NCBI GenBank assembly: GCA_030272585.1
Contig: BSYQ01000001.1
Span: 1,860,001 to 1,924,000, forward strand
Source: Bryopsis sp. KO-2023
Lineage: Eukaryota > Chlorophyta > Ulvophyceae > Bryopsidales > Bryopsidaceae
DNA: 64,000 nucleotides
Direction: 5' to 3'
Shown piece by piece: positions 23,800 to 35,442 of the stretch (the first letter of the stretch is position 1; every line of letters starts with the position of its first letter). The translations under genes were made by a program, and so were the position numbers. The notes beneath the pieces are model-generated. The model was not told the origin of the DNA. It saw only the letters and a program-made list of their open reading frames with translations, and did not search any database.

Positions 23800-26700
23800 C
23801 TACTCTTCCCCAACCAGTTTAACGTCTGGTTGCGAGTTTCGCCAGTTTCGCCATGACTCCTCATCGTTGACGACAAAATCAGCGCTGGAGCAGTCCACAG
23901 CTTCCTCTTTCCATTTCCCTGATTTTTCAGCCTCGTACAGGAGATAATGAAACTCTGGGGCATCCAGGTCCAGATGCTTGACCTGCAACAGCAAACCAGA
24001 AAGCAAATATTAAAAAAAAACCCACAGGAAACTTCTTAAGAAATTCATTGCCCAAAAATGCTGCCTTGTTTAAACCCTATGGCTGCGAATCCATACAAAT
24101 AGCCGCCACCACCACAGTCCAAAAAGATTCCACCCATTCAGCAGCTACTCGACTGGGAAAACGAGGAGTGCCGCTATTAACACAGTAAGATTTATTACAC
24201 AACGGGATGAAGGAATTTCCTACCAGAGTGTCGGGAGTGCACGTATTCCAAGCAGCCTTGAAAGACAGATGGTTTATGAGGTCAACCCTGCCCCGCAACA
24301 TTGTGCCTATCATCGTGTCTTCCCAAGGCAGGACTCCCCACCAACCCGGTCGCCTGCGTACCCCAAGCAAAAAAAAATCAAAAAATAAACCATGAAAACA
24401 AACTTCACGACACATGAGCAGCAACAAAGTTGAAAAAAAAAAAAAAGAAGACATTGCTTTGAATATTAAATCAAGGAAATTCTGACAAATGCACAGGACA
24501 GCACAATGGAGGTTTCCCCTCCGATGGATCTTACTGGGTGGGATTATTCAAATACTCATCAACTCGACCTGCAAAAAAAAAAAAGCAAGATGAGCACTCA
24601 TGAGCTTGACTAATATTTCATCAAATACATGAGGAAAGAAGTCAAACCGCCTAAAACCTGATCATAATCATAATGTCCATCTGGGCACCCCAGAATGGAA
24701 AAATATGGGATGCATCTGTCTGTTTTTAAATGAGCTGATGGTATGAAGCACATCATACCTAAAACGTATTCAACAAGATCTCTCGAAAGCAAGTAGCCCC
24801 AGCCAAGGTTATATTTCGCTCCAAGAGGTGCAATTTTTTCCGGAAATTCGTCTTGAGAAAGAAACCATCTGAGCAGAAGCAACCAAAAAATATGTTATCG
24901 CCTGACAATACACATTTCCTGACACAGGGTGCAAAAAAAATGAACCACATAAACCGCACATAAGCATTTCATTTGGACTTTGAAAAATTATCAACCGAGA
25001 TCAGTCAACCCTGTACTCATCTAGAATTTCAACGAAATTTTTTCCGAGGCCGGAAGGATGTCCAATTTTTATATATGAACCAAAAAAAGAAAACAGACAA
25101 ACTATGAAACTAGAAATTCAAATACTATTCTTATTAAACAAAGAAAATATTGACTGTGCTCAGACTGTGTTTTTCCGCAAGTTCGAAAAACTCACTTTGA
25201 TTTCCGATTTCGTTCTGGATAGAAGCCTTGGATTTCTCCCTCCCATGCGCCCTGCTGCATCCCTGCATACAAATTTTCCATCCAAGGCAAAGATGGTGGT
25301 TGTACATTTTTCTTCTTCGCTTTTGCTTTTTCTGAAACCACATAACACACAAAGCCGTCACCAGCTGTCCTGTTTTTCAAATAAGTAAATAAACGTTTCA
25401 TTCCAATATTTTGAATTCCAGGGCACCTTTTTTCTGGCCAGCTTGAACTCTGTATCGATGTTTTTTTGTTTTTTTGTTTTGGCACAAGAAGCAATTCGCT
25501 TAATAACCCCTTCACCATCTCCCACCCCCCTCAAAAAAAATAATAATAATATAAATGAATGAATAAATAAATAAACAAAGGCAGAATGAATGATCAGGTT
25601 TTTGTTCGCACCATCCTCAGTTGGAACATAAGATCCATTGGGTATGGATCCAGTATTGATGAGATCAATCAGATTATCTGTTCTAAGATAGCAGTCATCA
25701 TCTATCTTCAACACGTGAGTATATTTACACGGGCTGCATCCACAACACCACACAAAAAAAATTATTAACAAAACGGTTATTCATTTTAGCCACAAGATCT
25801 CATTTCGACAGAAAACATAACGAAAAGGAGCAAAGGATTTGTTTGGTTTTTTTTGGGGGGGGGGGAGGGGACGTACCTATCAATGCCAAATCGCATGATC
25901 TCCAGAACCTTTCTCGGCAATTCCAGGTATGCATCCTACGTTCATCACCAGAAAACCCACCGCCAGTTAAGCAAGTTCAACCACAGCACATTCAGGGTTG
26001 TAACAAAAAAAATCGAACCCCGGGTGCATTTTCACTGGCAGATAGAATTCAGAATGCTACAAATCCTGTTTCTGTTTGAGTCTTTTAATAATAATGATCG
26101 GCACTCACCGGCCCTGGAAGAACCACAATATCTTTGTACGCTGCGGCCTCGCGATTCAAGGAGAGGTATGATTCCTGGAAAGCTTTCGCGGTGGGTGGTT
26201 GAGCAATAAAAAATCGTACATCAATGTTATCTGAATGATTCTCCTCCGCTATCCGCTTCCAAGAGTTCCTGATCGCCTGCCTCTTTGAAAACCCCTAGAA
26301 ACAAGTTTTGACAGACATGCATACATCAGTAAATTTCTACCAGAGCAGCCTGGAAATCAATTTGTCCTTGTCCAATGCTTGATTCGTGAAGCTTTCGCGA
26401 TCAGATCGCCTTGCTGGGTGACTAAGATGTTCAACGCTGGATTTTTGACCTTTCATGCAGCTTCTGGTTATGAGCGCGCGCGCGCGTGTTGTTTTCCATT
26501 TCTTACCCCTGAACCGCAGCACCTCGCAACCACCGCCACGAGAACTCTAATAATACCAGTAGGACACCCTCTCTGCGCACGTGCTTTATCTATTTTCAAC
26601 GCTTCTTTTCTCCCAGCTGCTTCTCTCGACGCCTGATTGATAAACACAAAAGGGGTCCACGGACTCAGTGAAACCAAAAAATACGCTCCCCCGCCGAAAA

Positions 26701-27524
26701 CCAGAACAGGTTCAACGAAATCTTGCTGCAGATAATGCGACGTCGGCCAGGTACTGGGGATTAGTCGTCGAGAAACGATTACGGTTGTGAAGCGAAGAAA
26801 GGCTGACCTTATCAGCTGCATGTCGTTGATAAGCCATCATTAACGCGGCCTGTCTCCTGTTGTATGGACCGACCGGGTGCGCGGGATCGTGATAAACTAC
26901 GCCCGAACTTTGCCAAAGCGACAAGTTCAGAGCAACGTCCGTGGGCACGAACAACCCTGGCGCCATGAACTCGATTGTGTTGGGTTTGACGTTTCTGTTC
27001 AAATACCCGATGCTCTCGACGGTCTCTTCTGGCTCGTGATCTGTCAGGACGCGTGAGCTTTGGCTGAAAATCGCGCGGCTCTCAACGGATCTCAAACCCA
27101 ACTCCCAGGGAGTCGCTTCTTCTTCTGCTTTTCGCGCGGGTCCCGCGTGGTGGGTTGAAAAGAGATCCGACAGCGTATCGAACACCGTGGGCGCGAACCC
27201 CATCACGCCCAGCAGAAATAGACCCACTATGAACCACATGGTTCTCGACGAGACAACTTGGCGGAAGCTCCTTTCCGACCTCGGCGATCCCGACAGACTC
27301 ACTCCATGCCCTTTCTTTTTCTTGTCGCTTGGAACGTCGTCGTTCGAATAGCGTCGTTGCAAAGTGGAAGTGCCGCCCTCTGGATTGAACTGTTCGAAGG
27401 AATAATACACCTCCTCCTCGCCTTTCATGAGGCTTCCGGGCCACGTCTCGTTTCGATACATCCGACCTGAACGTGCGCCGTCCTGGTGTTGTTGCGTGTC
27501 CCGCTTATTTTCGCCCCAGCCCAT
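23800..27524 (-). CDS. GT31-family galactosyltransferase-like type II membrane protein
   Basis: Probable Golgi beta-1,3-glycosyltransferase. Nine minus-strand exons: 27524-26808, 26294-26109, 25935-25877, 25733-25612, 25364-25196, 24868-24759, 24568-24535, 24353-24224 and 23982-23800. All phases agree, total 569 aa. A cytosolic, charged N-terminus precedes one membrane helix at about 95-116 (TMWFIVGLFLLGVMGF). The luminal stem leads into the GT31 fold: KRQAIRNSWKRIAEEN, then VLKIDDDCYLRTDNL with the metal-binding Asp triad at about 332-334, SKWFLSQDEFPEK, NLGWGYLLSRDLVEYVLG, and PGWWGVLPWEDTMIG with the conserved acidic pair. The start is the first ATG in frame; an upstream GTG is ignored. 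Exon 5 is the least certain: an alternative exon near 25430 could replace part of it. Acceptor substrate is unknown. Confidence 0.85.
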
Positions 27525-28877
27525 TTCTAAGCGCTCCACTTTGAAAGAATAGTGACGAAGCCTGTCGAAAGGAACGTTCCTAGAGTCTCAGTCCGATGTG
27601 CCGTTGATAGCTCTGTCGGATGTCGTCTTTTCCCAGGCTCACAGCGGCGATGTTATTTCTTTGTCGCGGTCACTTCGAGTTTCTGGCATCGCGTCCTGTC
27701 GGCGTCCCTCCACAGATATCCTCACACATATCCCAACCACGGGACACACCAACAACCCCCCATATCTGGCATCAGCGTCCCATTGAATCACACCCGCGGC
27801 CCCTCGAAACGTCGCATCGTTTGCTGGCATGTCGGTCTCTTGATTCGATTCCTGCTAACTTCCCACACTTGAAGACACACCCAAGGCGTTCTGGTTTGGT
27901 TTCCGACTTTGATGGGGGGTTCCTATCAATTCTCCAGTGTGTGCGGTGGTGGTAGGCTCGCATCAAATTTTGGGCGGGCCGCTCTACGCAATCAATCACC
28001 CACATGACACGAGCCTAACATCGCTGACGCGCGCGTTGAGGTGCAGCCCTAAACAAAGAGGGGGGTGGTCACAAGAAGACAGAACGGAGGTCGTAAAACA
28101 ACTGTTTCTGAATCGCGACCAGGGATCCACCAAACTTGCCCTGCTCTTGTGACCATGTATGGCCTCTTCTCTATGAACTGATTACGCCGAGACGCAACTA
28201 GACACTAAAACGTTCCCTGCAGTAGCCCAGGGTGCATATGAAACGGAAATCAGCTAATGGTGCAGTTTTAGACGCCGAGGAGTTTTGGTCAAAAAGTATG
28301 TGATTACATATTGTGGTGGGGGTGTTTTGTCTTGCCAGGTATCGGATATGTGGTGAATCACACGGACGAAGTTGCAAAGGCTTGTGGTGAAACCTCCTGT
28401 TGATTGTGTGCTGTGAACGGTTTTTCACTCAACACAAATGATGGGATGCAGAGTCCAGGTCAAAGATTCAACTCCTATCTTGCTGAACCCACGCACAAAG
28501 ACACCAGCCTTCCCACAGTTCATCGAATTCTCTCGTGTTACAATTCAGTCTACAAACAAACACTCTTGCAATGCGCATGGCACTGCGGCTGATGTGATAT
28601 GCGTTCTTTTGCTTGAACAACACTTCACGTTGCAACAGCTCGATGTCGAAGCAGCCTTCAGATATGTGAGGGGATATGATGTGCAACAGGGGGCGGGGGG
28701 CAGTGAAAGATTTTGATTTGCTTGGGTGGATGGATCTTGGTTTGCTGGCCCCCTTCCTTTCCCAAGCAAGCCATTACTCTTCAGCGTGGTACCACGGGAA
28801 AGCCAGAATTAGATGGGGAGCATCTAAGAGCGATTAAATTTGCTTGAGGGTCCATTGCGTTGGATTTCGGTTGAATC
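27525..28877. other. Divergent intergenic region
   Basis: This lies between the GT31 start (-) and the two-RRM protein start (+), so it carries both 5' flanks. The first half is GC-balanced without a convincing gene. A fragment near 28580-28716 resembles retrotransposon reverse transcriptase and is listed separately. Confidence 0.6.
28580..28716 (+). mobile_element. Possible relic of a Ty1/copia reverse transcriptase
   Basis: The + frame reads ADVICVLLLEQHFTLQQLDV followed by EAAF, close to the copia RT pattern in which a hydrophobic helix precedes a H/Q-x-D-V-x-x-A-F block. Only this segment is recognisable; flanking residues and the frame degenerate at once and stop at 28716. If real it is a dead fragment. 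The match is short and could be chance. Confidence 0.35.
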
Positions 28878-29726
28878 ATGTGGTGGTCTCATTTGCAAAA
28901 ACTGTCGCTTGCGAGTTTGGCTGTCAATAACAAGGGTTGGTTGCGCGCTGCCGGTGGCTTCTCCGACAGCCTTCGAAGTGACACCTGGAGCTTGGATAGC
29001 ATCTTTAGATTGTATCGGGGGACCGCTCGCGAAAACTATCGGGGCGAAATGTACGGTGGGGATGGTCAAGGCAGCGGGAGGCGAGTTTATGTTGGCAACC
29101 TGGCTTGGCGCACGTCGTGGCAAGACTTGAAAGACCGCTTCGGTGGGGAAGAAGGAGGGGTCGTTTTCGCAGAGGTTATGCGAACCGACGATGGTCGTTC
29201 CAGGGGCTGGGGAATCGTCGAGTTCAACTCACCAGAGGCCGCGATGCAGGCGATTCAACAGTTCAACGGGATGGAGCTGGAAGGCAGGCCCATAACCGTG
29301 CGAGAAGATCGGCCGGAGCGATTCGGTGGATATGGCGGAGGGGGTGGAGATGATATGGGCAGACGTGGTGGTGGTGGTGGTGGTGGTGGTGGTGGTTATG
29401 GTGGTGGAGGAGGTGACTTTCAACGCGGACCGGGGTACGGGGCGGGACCAGGCCCTGGGCCCAGCGGCTGCAAGGTCATCGTCCATGGTTTACCTTTCCG
29501 GTATTCGTGGAGAGAACTCAAAGACCTGTTCAATGACGCGGTCGGATCTGTCGCGCATGCCGAAGTCGTGATTGATAGGGACGGGCGGAGCAGGGGATGG
29601 GGCGTCGTGCGCTTCCAGGCTCCCCAAGCGGCGCAGAAAGCGATTGAGATCATGGACGGTAAAGACCTGGAGGGCCGCCAGTTAGGGGTGCACTTGGACA
29701 GGTTTGGCGACAAATTCGACTCTTGA
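28878..29726 (+). CDS. Glycine-rich protein with two RRM domains
   Basis: Intronless 282-residue RNA-binding protein. RRM1 is at about 69-144 with RNP2 VYVGNL and RNP1-like SRGWGIVEF; RRM2 is at about 198-274 with VIVHGL and SRGWGVVRF. A Gly-rich linker (about 151-195, GGYGGGGGDDMGRRGGG and following) joins them, giving an SR-like or hnRNP-like layout with a Gly hinge. The residues before RRM1 (MWWSHLQKLSLASLAVNNKG...) are unlike the rest. They may be an organelle targeting peptide, or the true start may be the internal ATG at 29049 (MYGGDGQGSGRRVYVGN), which gives a compact protein. The domain call is firm; the start and cellular location are not. Confidence 0.85.
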   Translation: MWWSHLQKLSLASLAVNNKGWLRAAGGFSDSLRSDTWSLDSIFRLYRGTARENYRGEMYGGDGQGSGRRVYVGNLAWRTSWQDLKDRFGGEEGGVVFAEVMRTDDGRSRGWGIVEFNSPEAAMQAIQQFNGMELEGRPITVREDRPERFGGYGGGGGDDMGRRGGGGGGGGGGYGGGGGDFQRGPGYGAGPGPGPSGCKVIVHGLPFRYSWRELKDLFNDAVGSVAHAEVVIDRDGRSRGWGVVRFQAPQAAQKAIEIMDGKDLEGRQLGVHLDRFGDKFDS

Positions 29727-31317
29727 AGTGACCTTTGGCGAGAAAAAAGACTCCGGGATGCAGCTTCGTGTGGTTTGTCGGTAGGGTGCTGTGTTTTTGA
29801 TGGAGAGTGAGTGAGAAAGCGAAAGAAACAGAGTTAAGTAAAAGAGAAAAAAGAAGAAGACTGAGTTCATCGAAACGATTTTTAAATGGAGGGGTGTCTG
29901 TGCTGCTCCAGTGAAACTGGTTTTGTTTTAGCCTTTTTTTTTTTTTGTGGGGGGTGAGGGGTGAATCATATTTTTCAAACATTTGGAAAAAGAAAAAAGA
30001 ATGGAGTAAAAAAAATGGTTTCTTCAGAAGATATGTTTTGTGTTTTTGTTTTTTTTTCTTGGAAGGAGAAAAAGGGGCCGTCTTGTTTCATCCTTTTTGG
30101 TGTGTTTATTTTTCTTCTTTTTGGGAAAGCATATATATATTTTTTTTGGAGGGAAAAAGAAAAAAAAGAAAAAAGGAATCGATGGATTTTTCTAGACGAA
30201 AAAAAAAAAATCCAAAAATCCACCTGGTGAAAAAAAAGAAAAGTAAAGGGAAAGAATTAGGATGCAGGATTTGTTTGGTTGTATCCCTGCAAAATGGTTT
30301 GTGTTTTGCAGTTATTATATGTGGGTGTTAAAAATCGATTTTTGTGATATTTTTACAACCGTAATGCACAGGGGTTTTTAAAAGCTGAGACGCAGTCACC
30401 AGTTTGGCTTTATTTTGTGCAGTGCTAAAGAAAATATAACGACGAAAAAAGAAAAAAAGAAAAAAAAAACTGAAGAAGGAAAAAAAGAAGAAAAAAACTA
30501 AAGGAAGTTTCAGGGGCGTTTTAAAATATTCAGAAGTCAATGGCTGGGGCTTGAATATGTTTTTCATCGTTCAGGTTTCTGTGGGGTCCGGCCCGAACAC
30601 ATAGGCGATTTTTTTTTTCACTGGGGGGTTGATGTTTCTTGTAAGAACTGGGTGGTGGAAGAACATGGAAAAGAAAAGAAGAAAAGAAACGAACACACCC
30701 AGGATAAGAAGAACACGCTTTTCAACTTTGTTTGGCTTTGTCTTTTTTTTCATTTGCCTGTTTATCAGTGCGTTCACGTTGCAGATTTGCTGGAAGTTTC
30801 ACCTCGGGAAAAATTGGCAGTGGATTGATAAAATCCGGGATAAAGAAATCACAACAGTTTCCCCCAATGCAAAGCGTATGACTTTCAAAATGGTTTGATG
30901 AAAACTTGTTGCTAACCTGAAAACATACAATATTTAAACCAGAAAAATTCAAGAAACAGTCGCCTCCACAATCTTTTCCCCATTATTGTCGTTGTTTGGT
31001 TGATTTTGCATTTCTCCCCAGAAAAGATTGTGGAGGGAAATGGAAAATCGATCGATAAATCACAAAAATGGGGAAAATTACAGCGACACCATCAGAGGCG
31101 GGTTTTCCAGCGGACGCTGATGCAACAGTTACTGTGAGGACAGCAATCCACCGATGTCAGACAAACGTCCAGGCGTTCTTATTCCCCCATTCCTCGTCCA
31201 CAACCAAGTCTCCAGGAATACTGATTTTTTCCGCATCTCTAGGCGAGGGTGCAACTGAAACGTGTTGATTTTTTTTCTTGCCAAGACGGGGTTGGAGGGT
31301 GGTTTCGAGGGAAAAGC
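29727..31317. other. Intergenic interval between the two RRM genes
   Basis: Starts with the 3' flank of the first RRM gene, A- and purine-rich on the + strand (about 29800-30700). A perfect inverted repeat lies at 30963-31036. The last part should be the leader of the second RRM gene. No gene was recognised. Confidence 0.6.
30963..31036. repeat. Perfect 16-bp inverted repeat, 42-bp spacer
   Basis: CCTCCACAATCTTTTC at 30963-30978 is exactly reverse-complemented at 31021-31036. It lies about 280 bp upstream of the start of the three-RRM gene and would form a stem-loop in DNA or RNA. Confidence 0.9.
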
Positions 31318-32433
31318 ATGGAACACAGTAACGTGTACGTGAAAAACCTGCCGCCGGAGGTGGACGACCAGACGCTCTTGACTCTGTTTCAGTCTTACGG
31401 AAGGGTCGATTCATGCAAGGTTATGCAGAGCAGGAGCCCCCAAGCGCGAAATTTCGGTTTCGTGAAGTTTTCAACGGTTGAAGAAGCCAGAATGGCCATA
31501 GAGCAAATGAACGGTGCGACCGTGGCCTCGACGGTGATCGAGGTCCGTTTTGCGGACGCGGATATCGGCAACAAAAAACCGCAAGTGAAGGAGGAAACGG
31601 ACAACTTGTATGTGAAAGGATTTCCCAGCGAATGGAGCGACCAGGACTTGAAGATTTTGTTCGAAAGTTGTGGGAAGGTGGTGGAGTGTCGGGTGCTCCA
31701 GTCGCGAGATCCCGAACGAGGCGGCGTGGGCTTGGTACGGATGTCCGCCGTGGCGGAGGCAACTCTCTCAATTCAAAGCTTCCATAACCGAGCCCCTCCG
31801 GGTGGGTCGATTGTGATGAGTGTTACGTATGCGGACACCAAGGAGGAAAAAGAGCGCAAGATAAGAAAACGAACTCCCGCACCACAACGGTACGACCCGT
31901 ACCAACGGCCGGTGAACGACCCTTTCCAAATTCCGACCTTCCCTGGCGCGGTGGACATGCAGAGGCAAGGTCTCCTCGACCCCCTGGGCTTGGGTTTGGG
32001 AAATTCCGCCATTAATCAGCAAGCCTTTGGAAACGTGGGGCTGGGGGCAGCGAATCTTATGCTGGACGTACCTGGGCAGGGCTTGGGGCTTCCCCCTCCT
32101 CCTAATGGGATGGGGGGAGTAATGGGGGGCTCCCCTCCGGCCAGTTTATACATCAGGAATATCCCCCCGGAGGCGGACAAACTGTACCTGTATGAGAAAT
32201 TTGCTCCGTTTGGAGGGATTCGGAGTGTGAAGGTGTTGGAGGACGAGGCTGGGCAATGCAAGGGTGTGGGTTTCGTAAACTTTTTGGACCAGGAGGCTGC
32301 GCAGCGGGCGATCGAAGCTTTTCACGGAAAGAAGGTGGGGGAGAAAGAGTTGCATGTAAGCTTGCAAACTCAAAGACCCAAGAGGAATGTAAGGACCAAT
32401 GGAGTAGGAACAGGAATGACTGGTACATACTAG
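31318..32433 (+). CDS. RNA-binding protein with three RRM domains
   Basis: Intronless 371-residue protein starting at MEHSNVYVKNLPPEV; an in-frame GC-poor extension upstream has no better ATG. RRM1 is at about 5-80 with RNP2 VYVKNL and RNP1 RNFGFVKF. RRM2, about 96-172, has NLYVKGF, but its RNP1 is degenerate (GGVGLVRM, aromatic residues lost), suggesting weak or no RNA contact. After a Pro/Gly/Met-rich linker, RRM3 at about 276-351 has SLYIRNI and CKGVGFVNF. The arrangement of two adjacent RRMs, a long linker and a C-terminal RRM recalls CELF/Bruno and ELAV proteins, which act in splicing and mRNA stability. Family placement is inference; the RRM calls are secure. Confidence 0.9.
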   Translation: MEHSNVYVKNLPPEVDDQTLLTLFQSYGRVDSCKVMQSRSPQARNFGFVKFSTVEEARMAIEQMNGATVASTVIEVRFADADIGNKKPQVKEETDNLYVKGFPSEWSDQDLKILFESCGKVVECRVLQSRDPERGGVGLVRMSAVAEATLSIQSFHNRAPPGGSIVMSVTYADTKEEKERKIRKRTPAPQRYDPYQRPVNDPFQIPTFPGAVDMQRQGLLDPLGLGLGNSAINQQAFGNVGLGAANLMLDVPGQGLGLPPPPNGMGGVMGGSPPASLYIRNIPPEADKLYLYEKFAPFGGIRSVKVLEDEAGQCKGVGFVNFLDQEAAQRAIEAFHGKKVGEKELHVSLQTQRPKRNVRTNGVGTGMTGTY

Positions 32434-34869
32434 TATATCCACCAAAAAAAAAAAGAAAAAGAAAAAAAAAAGAAGCATCATTTACCAAAGAAAGCAAGGA
32501 AGACGGAAGAAGAAATTTTGAGTACAGAGACAAGACACAAAGAAGAAAGAATAGAAAAAAAAAGGAAAGAAAAAGAAAAAGAAACCTGTTATCTCTTTCA
32601 AATCTGAGGATTTCTGCTATCTCGCGTATGTATGTCTGTCTTTTATTTTCTTTTTTTCTTTTTTTTTTAAACCCCTTATCTATCGTTCTATCTTTCCTCG
32701 ATATTCTTCTCTTTGGCGAATAGTTTCCCTCTGTTAATGGTGGGGTTCAAATTCGACAAGGTGAATTTTATTTTATTTTTTCTTTCAGAATGTAGAAAAA
32801 AAAAGGGAAAGAAAAAAAATGTGACAAGTGACGTGACAAGCAGGAAGTTTAAAAAAAGAAAATTACAAGGGTTGTACTCGATAAAAAAGAAAAGAAAAAA
32901 GAAAGGGATAACTGGACTATTTTCTATACTGGAAAAAAGAAAAAAAAATTCAAGAAAGAAATATTGTGAGCATTTTCCTGTATACATTTAATCCCCGAAC
33001 ACTCGAATATTTTTTAAAACGTGTGGAGGATTATCGATATTTAATTGTATCATTGGGAAAGGTCTTTTATTTTTTTTACCATTTCGTCAATCTTGTTTAA
33101 ATCCCCCGTTGTAGAATTTCTTGCTGAAGATATTACATTATGTAGAAAACTGTGGGAGAGAAGGAAAAACACACAAAAGCAATCGTGATGTCCATTTTCT
33201 TTAATTTTCTTTCCTTTTATTATTTTTAATGAGTAATTCAGCATAGTAGCAGAAAATAGATGAGGACATACATCAGTGTTTGTGGAACAGCAGTCATTCT
33301 GCGTTGTTTTTTTTTTTTGGATAGAAAAAATTTCGGTCACAATTTTCGTTTTCGTGAGGGAAGAAAGATAATGATATAAGGCAAACAAAGAAATGAAAGA
33401 AAGTAATATCGGGTAGTAGAGAGAGAGACAGGTGATAAGCGGTAATTAGGTTTCTTTACTTTTTTCTTTTTTTTTTTTTGAAGTACAGCAGGAAGAAAAA
33501 AAACATGTGTCATTCCAAGTTTTTTGCCATTGTAGATGATCTTTTTACCATTACCGATTCTCAGTGAGTTTACGAAAAAAGGAAAAAGAAAATGAGCTAT
33601 TGCTCCTTTTTTCGGTCTCCCTCGTTTGAATTACTATTTTCTAGGGCCGTATTTTATCGATATTTTATGTTATGGGTTGTATAATATGGTGGATTGTTTA
33701 GAATAGAATAGTATAGTTTAGTTTATGAGGCATGGCTACTTTTTTTTCCCCTTCACTTTGTTTTCGAGGATGAATCCGCTTTCGGAAAGAAAGACAAAAA
33801 AAAAAGAAAACAAGTTCGTAATCATTGAAGAGTACCTCTCAATCGGACAAGGGACATCCAACATAGCTTTATAAATTACGACAGCTGAGGCAAAAGACAT
33901 ATGATGTATGGAGAGGTAGGTAAATTGATGTATGTACAATCCCCCCAGACATACAACTTATCTCGACGGGAGAATTAAAGTTAAACCCCCCTACTTTCAT
34001 CCTGTCGTGATTAACACCCCTGACTGTCACTTTTAAACAAATTAAAAAAATATATATAATATAAGAAAGTGCAACCGTGAAGTCCACATTTCTTAAACCT
34101 GACAGGTGTCCGATTGACCTTTATGTTGTGCTGTTTTTTCCAGGTCTGCACGTCTTGGTCCAACGATTTGATGAGGATTAACTCAGTTGCTGCTGAGACA
34201 CCCCCATTTTTGTGGCTATCGAGGTTGATGATTCTTGAAATGGAGTTGGGTCTTCTTCTTGCTTTGAAGTTGATAAATTGTGGAACACACCACAATTGCT
34301 TCCCCGACATCGATGCTACTCACCACATCCTACACACACACACACACAACTTGATCATCCAACGACCCTGTCTTTGAAAGAATAATCTGCACAACTAAAG
34401 GGTCGCCCACCCACCACAATAACGTCCCGAATGGACAGCAACCAGCTGTGTTTCAACCACCAGCTAGAGAACTTGTGGGATTTCGCCAATGAAGTACATT
34501 GATGAGGCTCATACAATCCTGGAACACCAGCAATCCTCCTTGCGTCAAGCAGGAGCCGACCACATCTTCACCCCCTCCTATTCAAACTTGGGGCATCAAT
34601 ATACTGGCGGAAACACCACCCACCTCGGTCCTTCCCAGCACTCTCGTCCCCCCAAACCTGACAGAAAAAACACTTCAAAATACTGTGATACTTCAAAATC
34701 GATGTATCAGGAACTCTTTGAAAATAGCAGATAATTGTCCCATAATCTGACAATGCTGTCCTGGCAAAAAGAAATTGAGGTCCTTCATTCGCCTTGTGTT
34801 CTCCAGGTATTGTCTTCAAGGGGGCAAGGGATATGAATAGAATCCGTATTAGCTGATGAATTTGGAGCA

Positions 34870-35195
34870 GAGTGGCTCCTCAGCCCACATGTAATCATTG
34901 ATTGATTAGCTCATCAATGCCCAAGGAAAAAATAGTATGGTGCAATCCTTTGTTGTTCTTCCATTAAATTGTCCGTTGTTGTTGTCCGTTGAGACCCAAT
35001 TGAATGAGATTATTTATAGTACAGATCGGATCTTGACAGCAAGGATATAGTCTTCTTCTTGTTGTATCCAGGTCTCTCTGTAAGCTTCGATATGCTGTTT
35101 GTTGTAAGCTTCGATATGCTATTTGTTGTATGGCCGTAGTAACACCGTGTGAATATGAATTCCAAGATACTCTATTGTTGGAAACCCGAAGGTCA
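34870..35195 (-). mobile_element. LTR-like AT-rich block, possible solo LTR
   Basis: On the minus strand the block begins near a TCCAACA-type terminus (35180-35190), contains a 24-bp tandem duplication, then ACTATAAATAATCTC around 35005-35025, which reads like an LTR promoter. On the + strand TGTTGGAA starts near 35178, the common first bases of copia-type LTRs. No internal retroelement domain adjoins it and no second copy is visible in the window. This is a weak call. Confidence 0.25.
35080..35127. repeat. 24-bp tandem direct repeat, two copies
   Basis: Units 35080-35103 and 35104-35127 begin GTAAGCTTCGATATGCT and differ at one base (G versus A after GCT). They are directly abutting, so this is a recent local duplication. 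Confidence 0.92.
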
Positions 35196-35442
35196 ACAGA
35201 CTGATTGGATGATGTCTGAGTTTAGTTATCGGATTCACATTTCCTGTCGATAAGAGGTCAAGATAGTTTTTTGGGGGGGGGTCTCTTGTCAGCTTGCATT
35301 TCTGAGAGTTCGCTCGAGCTGTTTTGCTCGCTTACATTCAACACTATTCAGAACAATTTCCCATAAAACCTAATTCTATCACATCTTTTTGCGCCTCAGC
35401 CTCCCACTGCAGCCCAGCCAATATTGTCTTCATCGGTGTTTC

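Larger units (their letters stand above)
32434..35442. other. Gene-poor interval of about 3 kb
   Basis: The first 600 bases are A-rich on the + strand and form the 3' flank of the three-RRM gene. The middle is AT-rich with only short, overlapping frames. The right part carries an LTR-like AT-rich block with a tandem duplication. No confident gene was found; one minus frame at 34011-34310 was rejected. Confidence 0.6.

Noticed and set aside
27552-27955. Overlapping + frames upstream of the GT31 gene
   Set aside because: Three frames are open together over GC-balanced DNA, none with a domain or a clear splice partner.
34011-34310. Minus-strand frame of 99 codons (SGKQLWCVPQFINFKARRRP)
   Set aside because: Superficially protein-like, but no domain, no flanking exons in phase and an AT-rich setting. 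A retroelement tail was considered without support.
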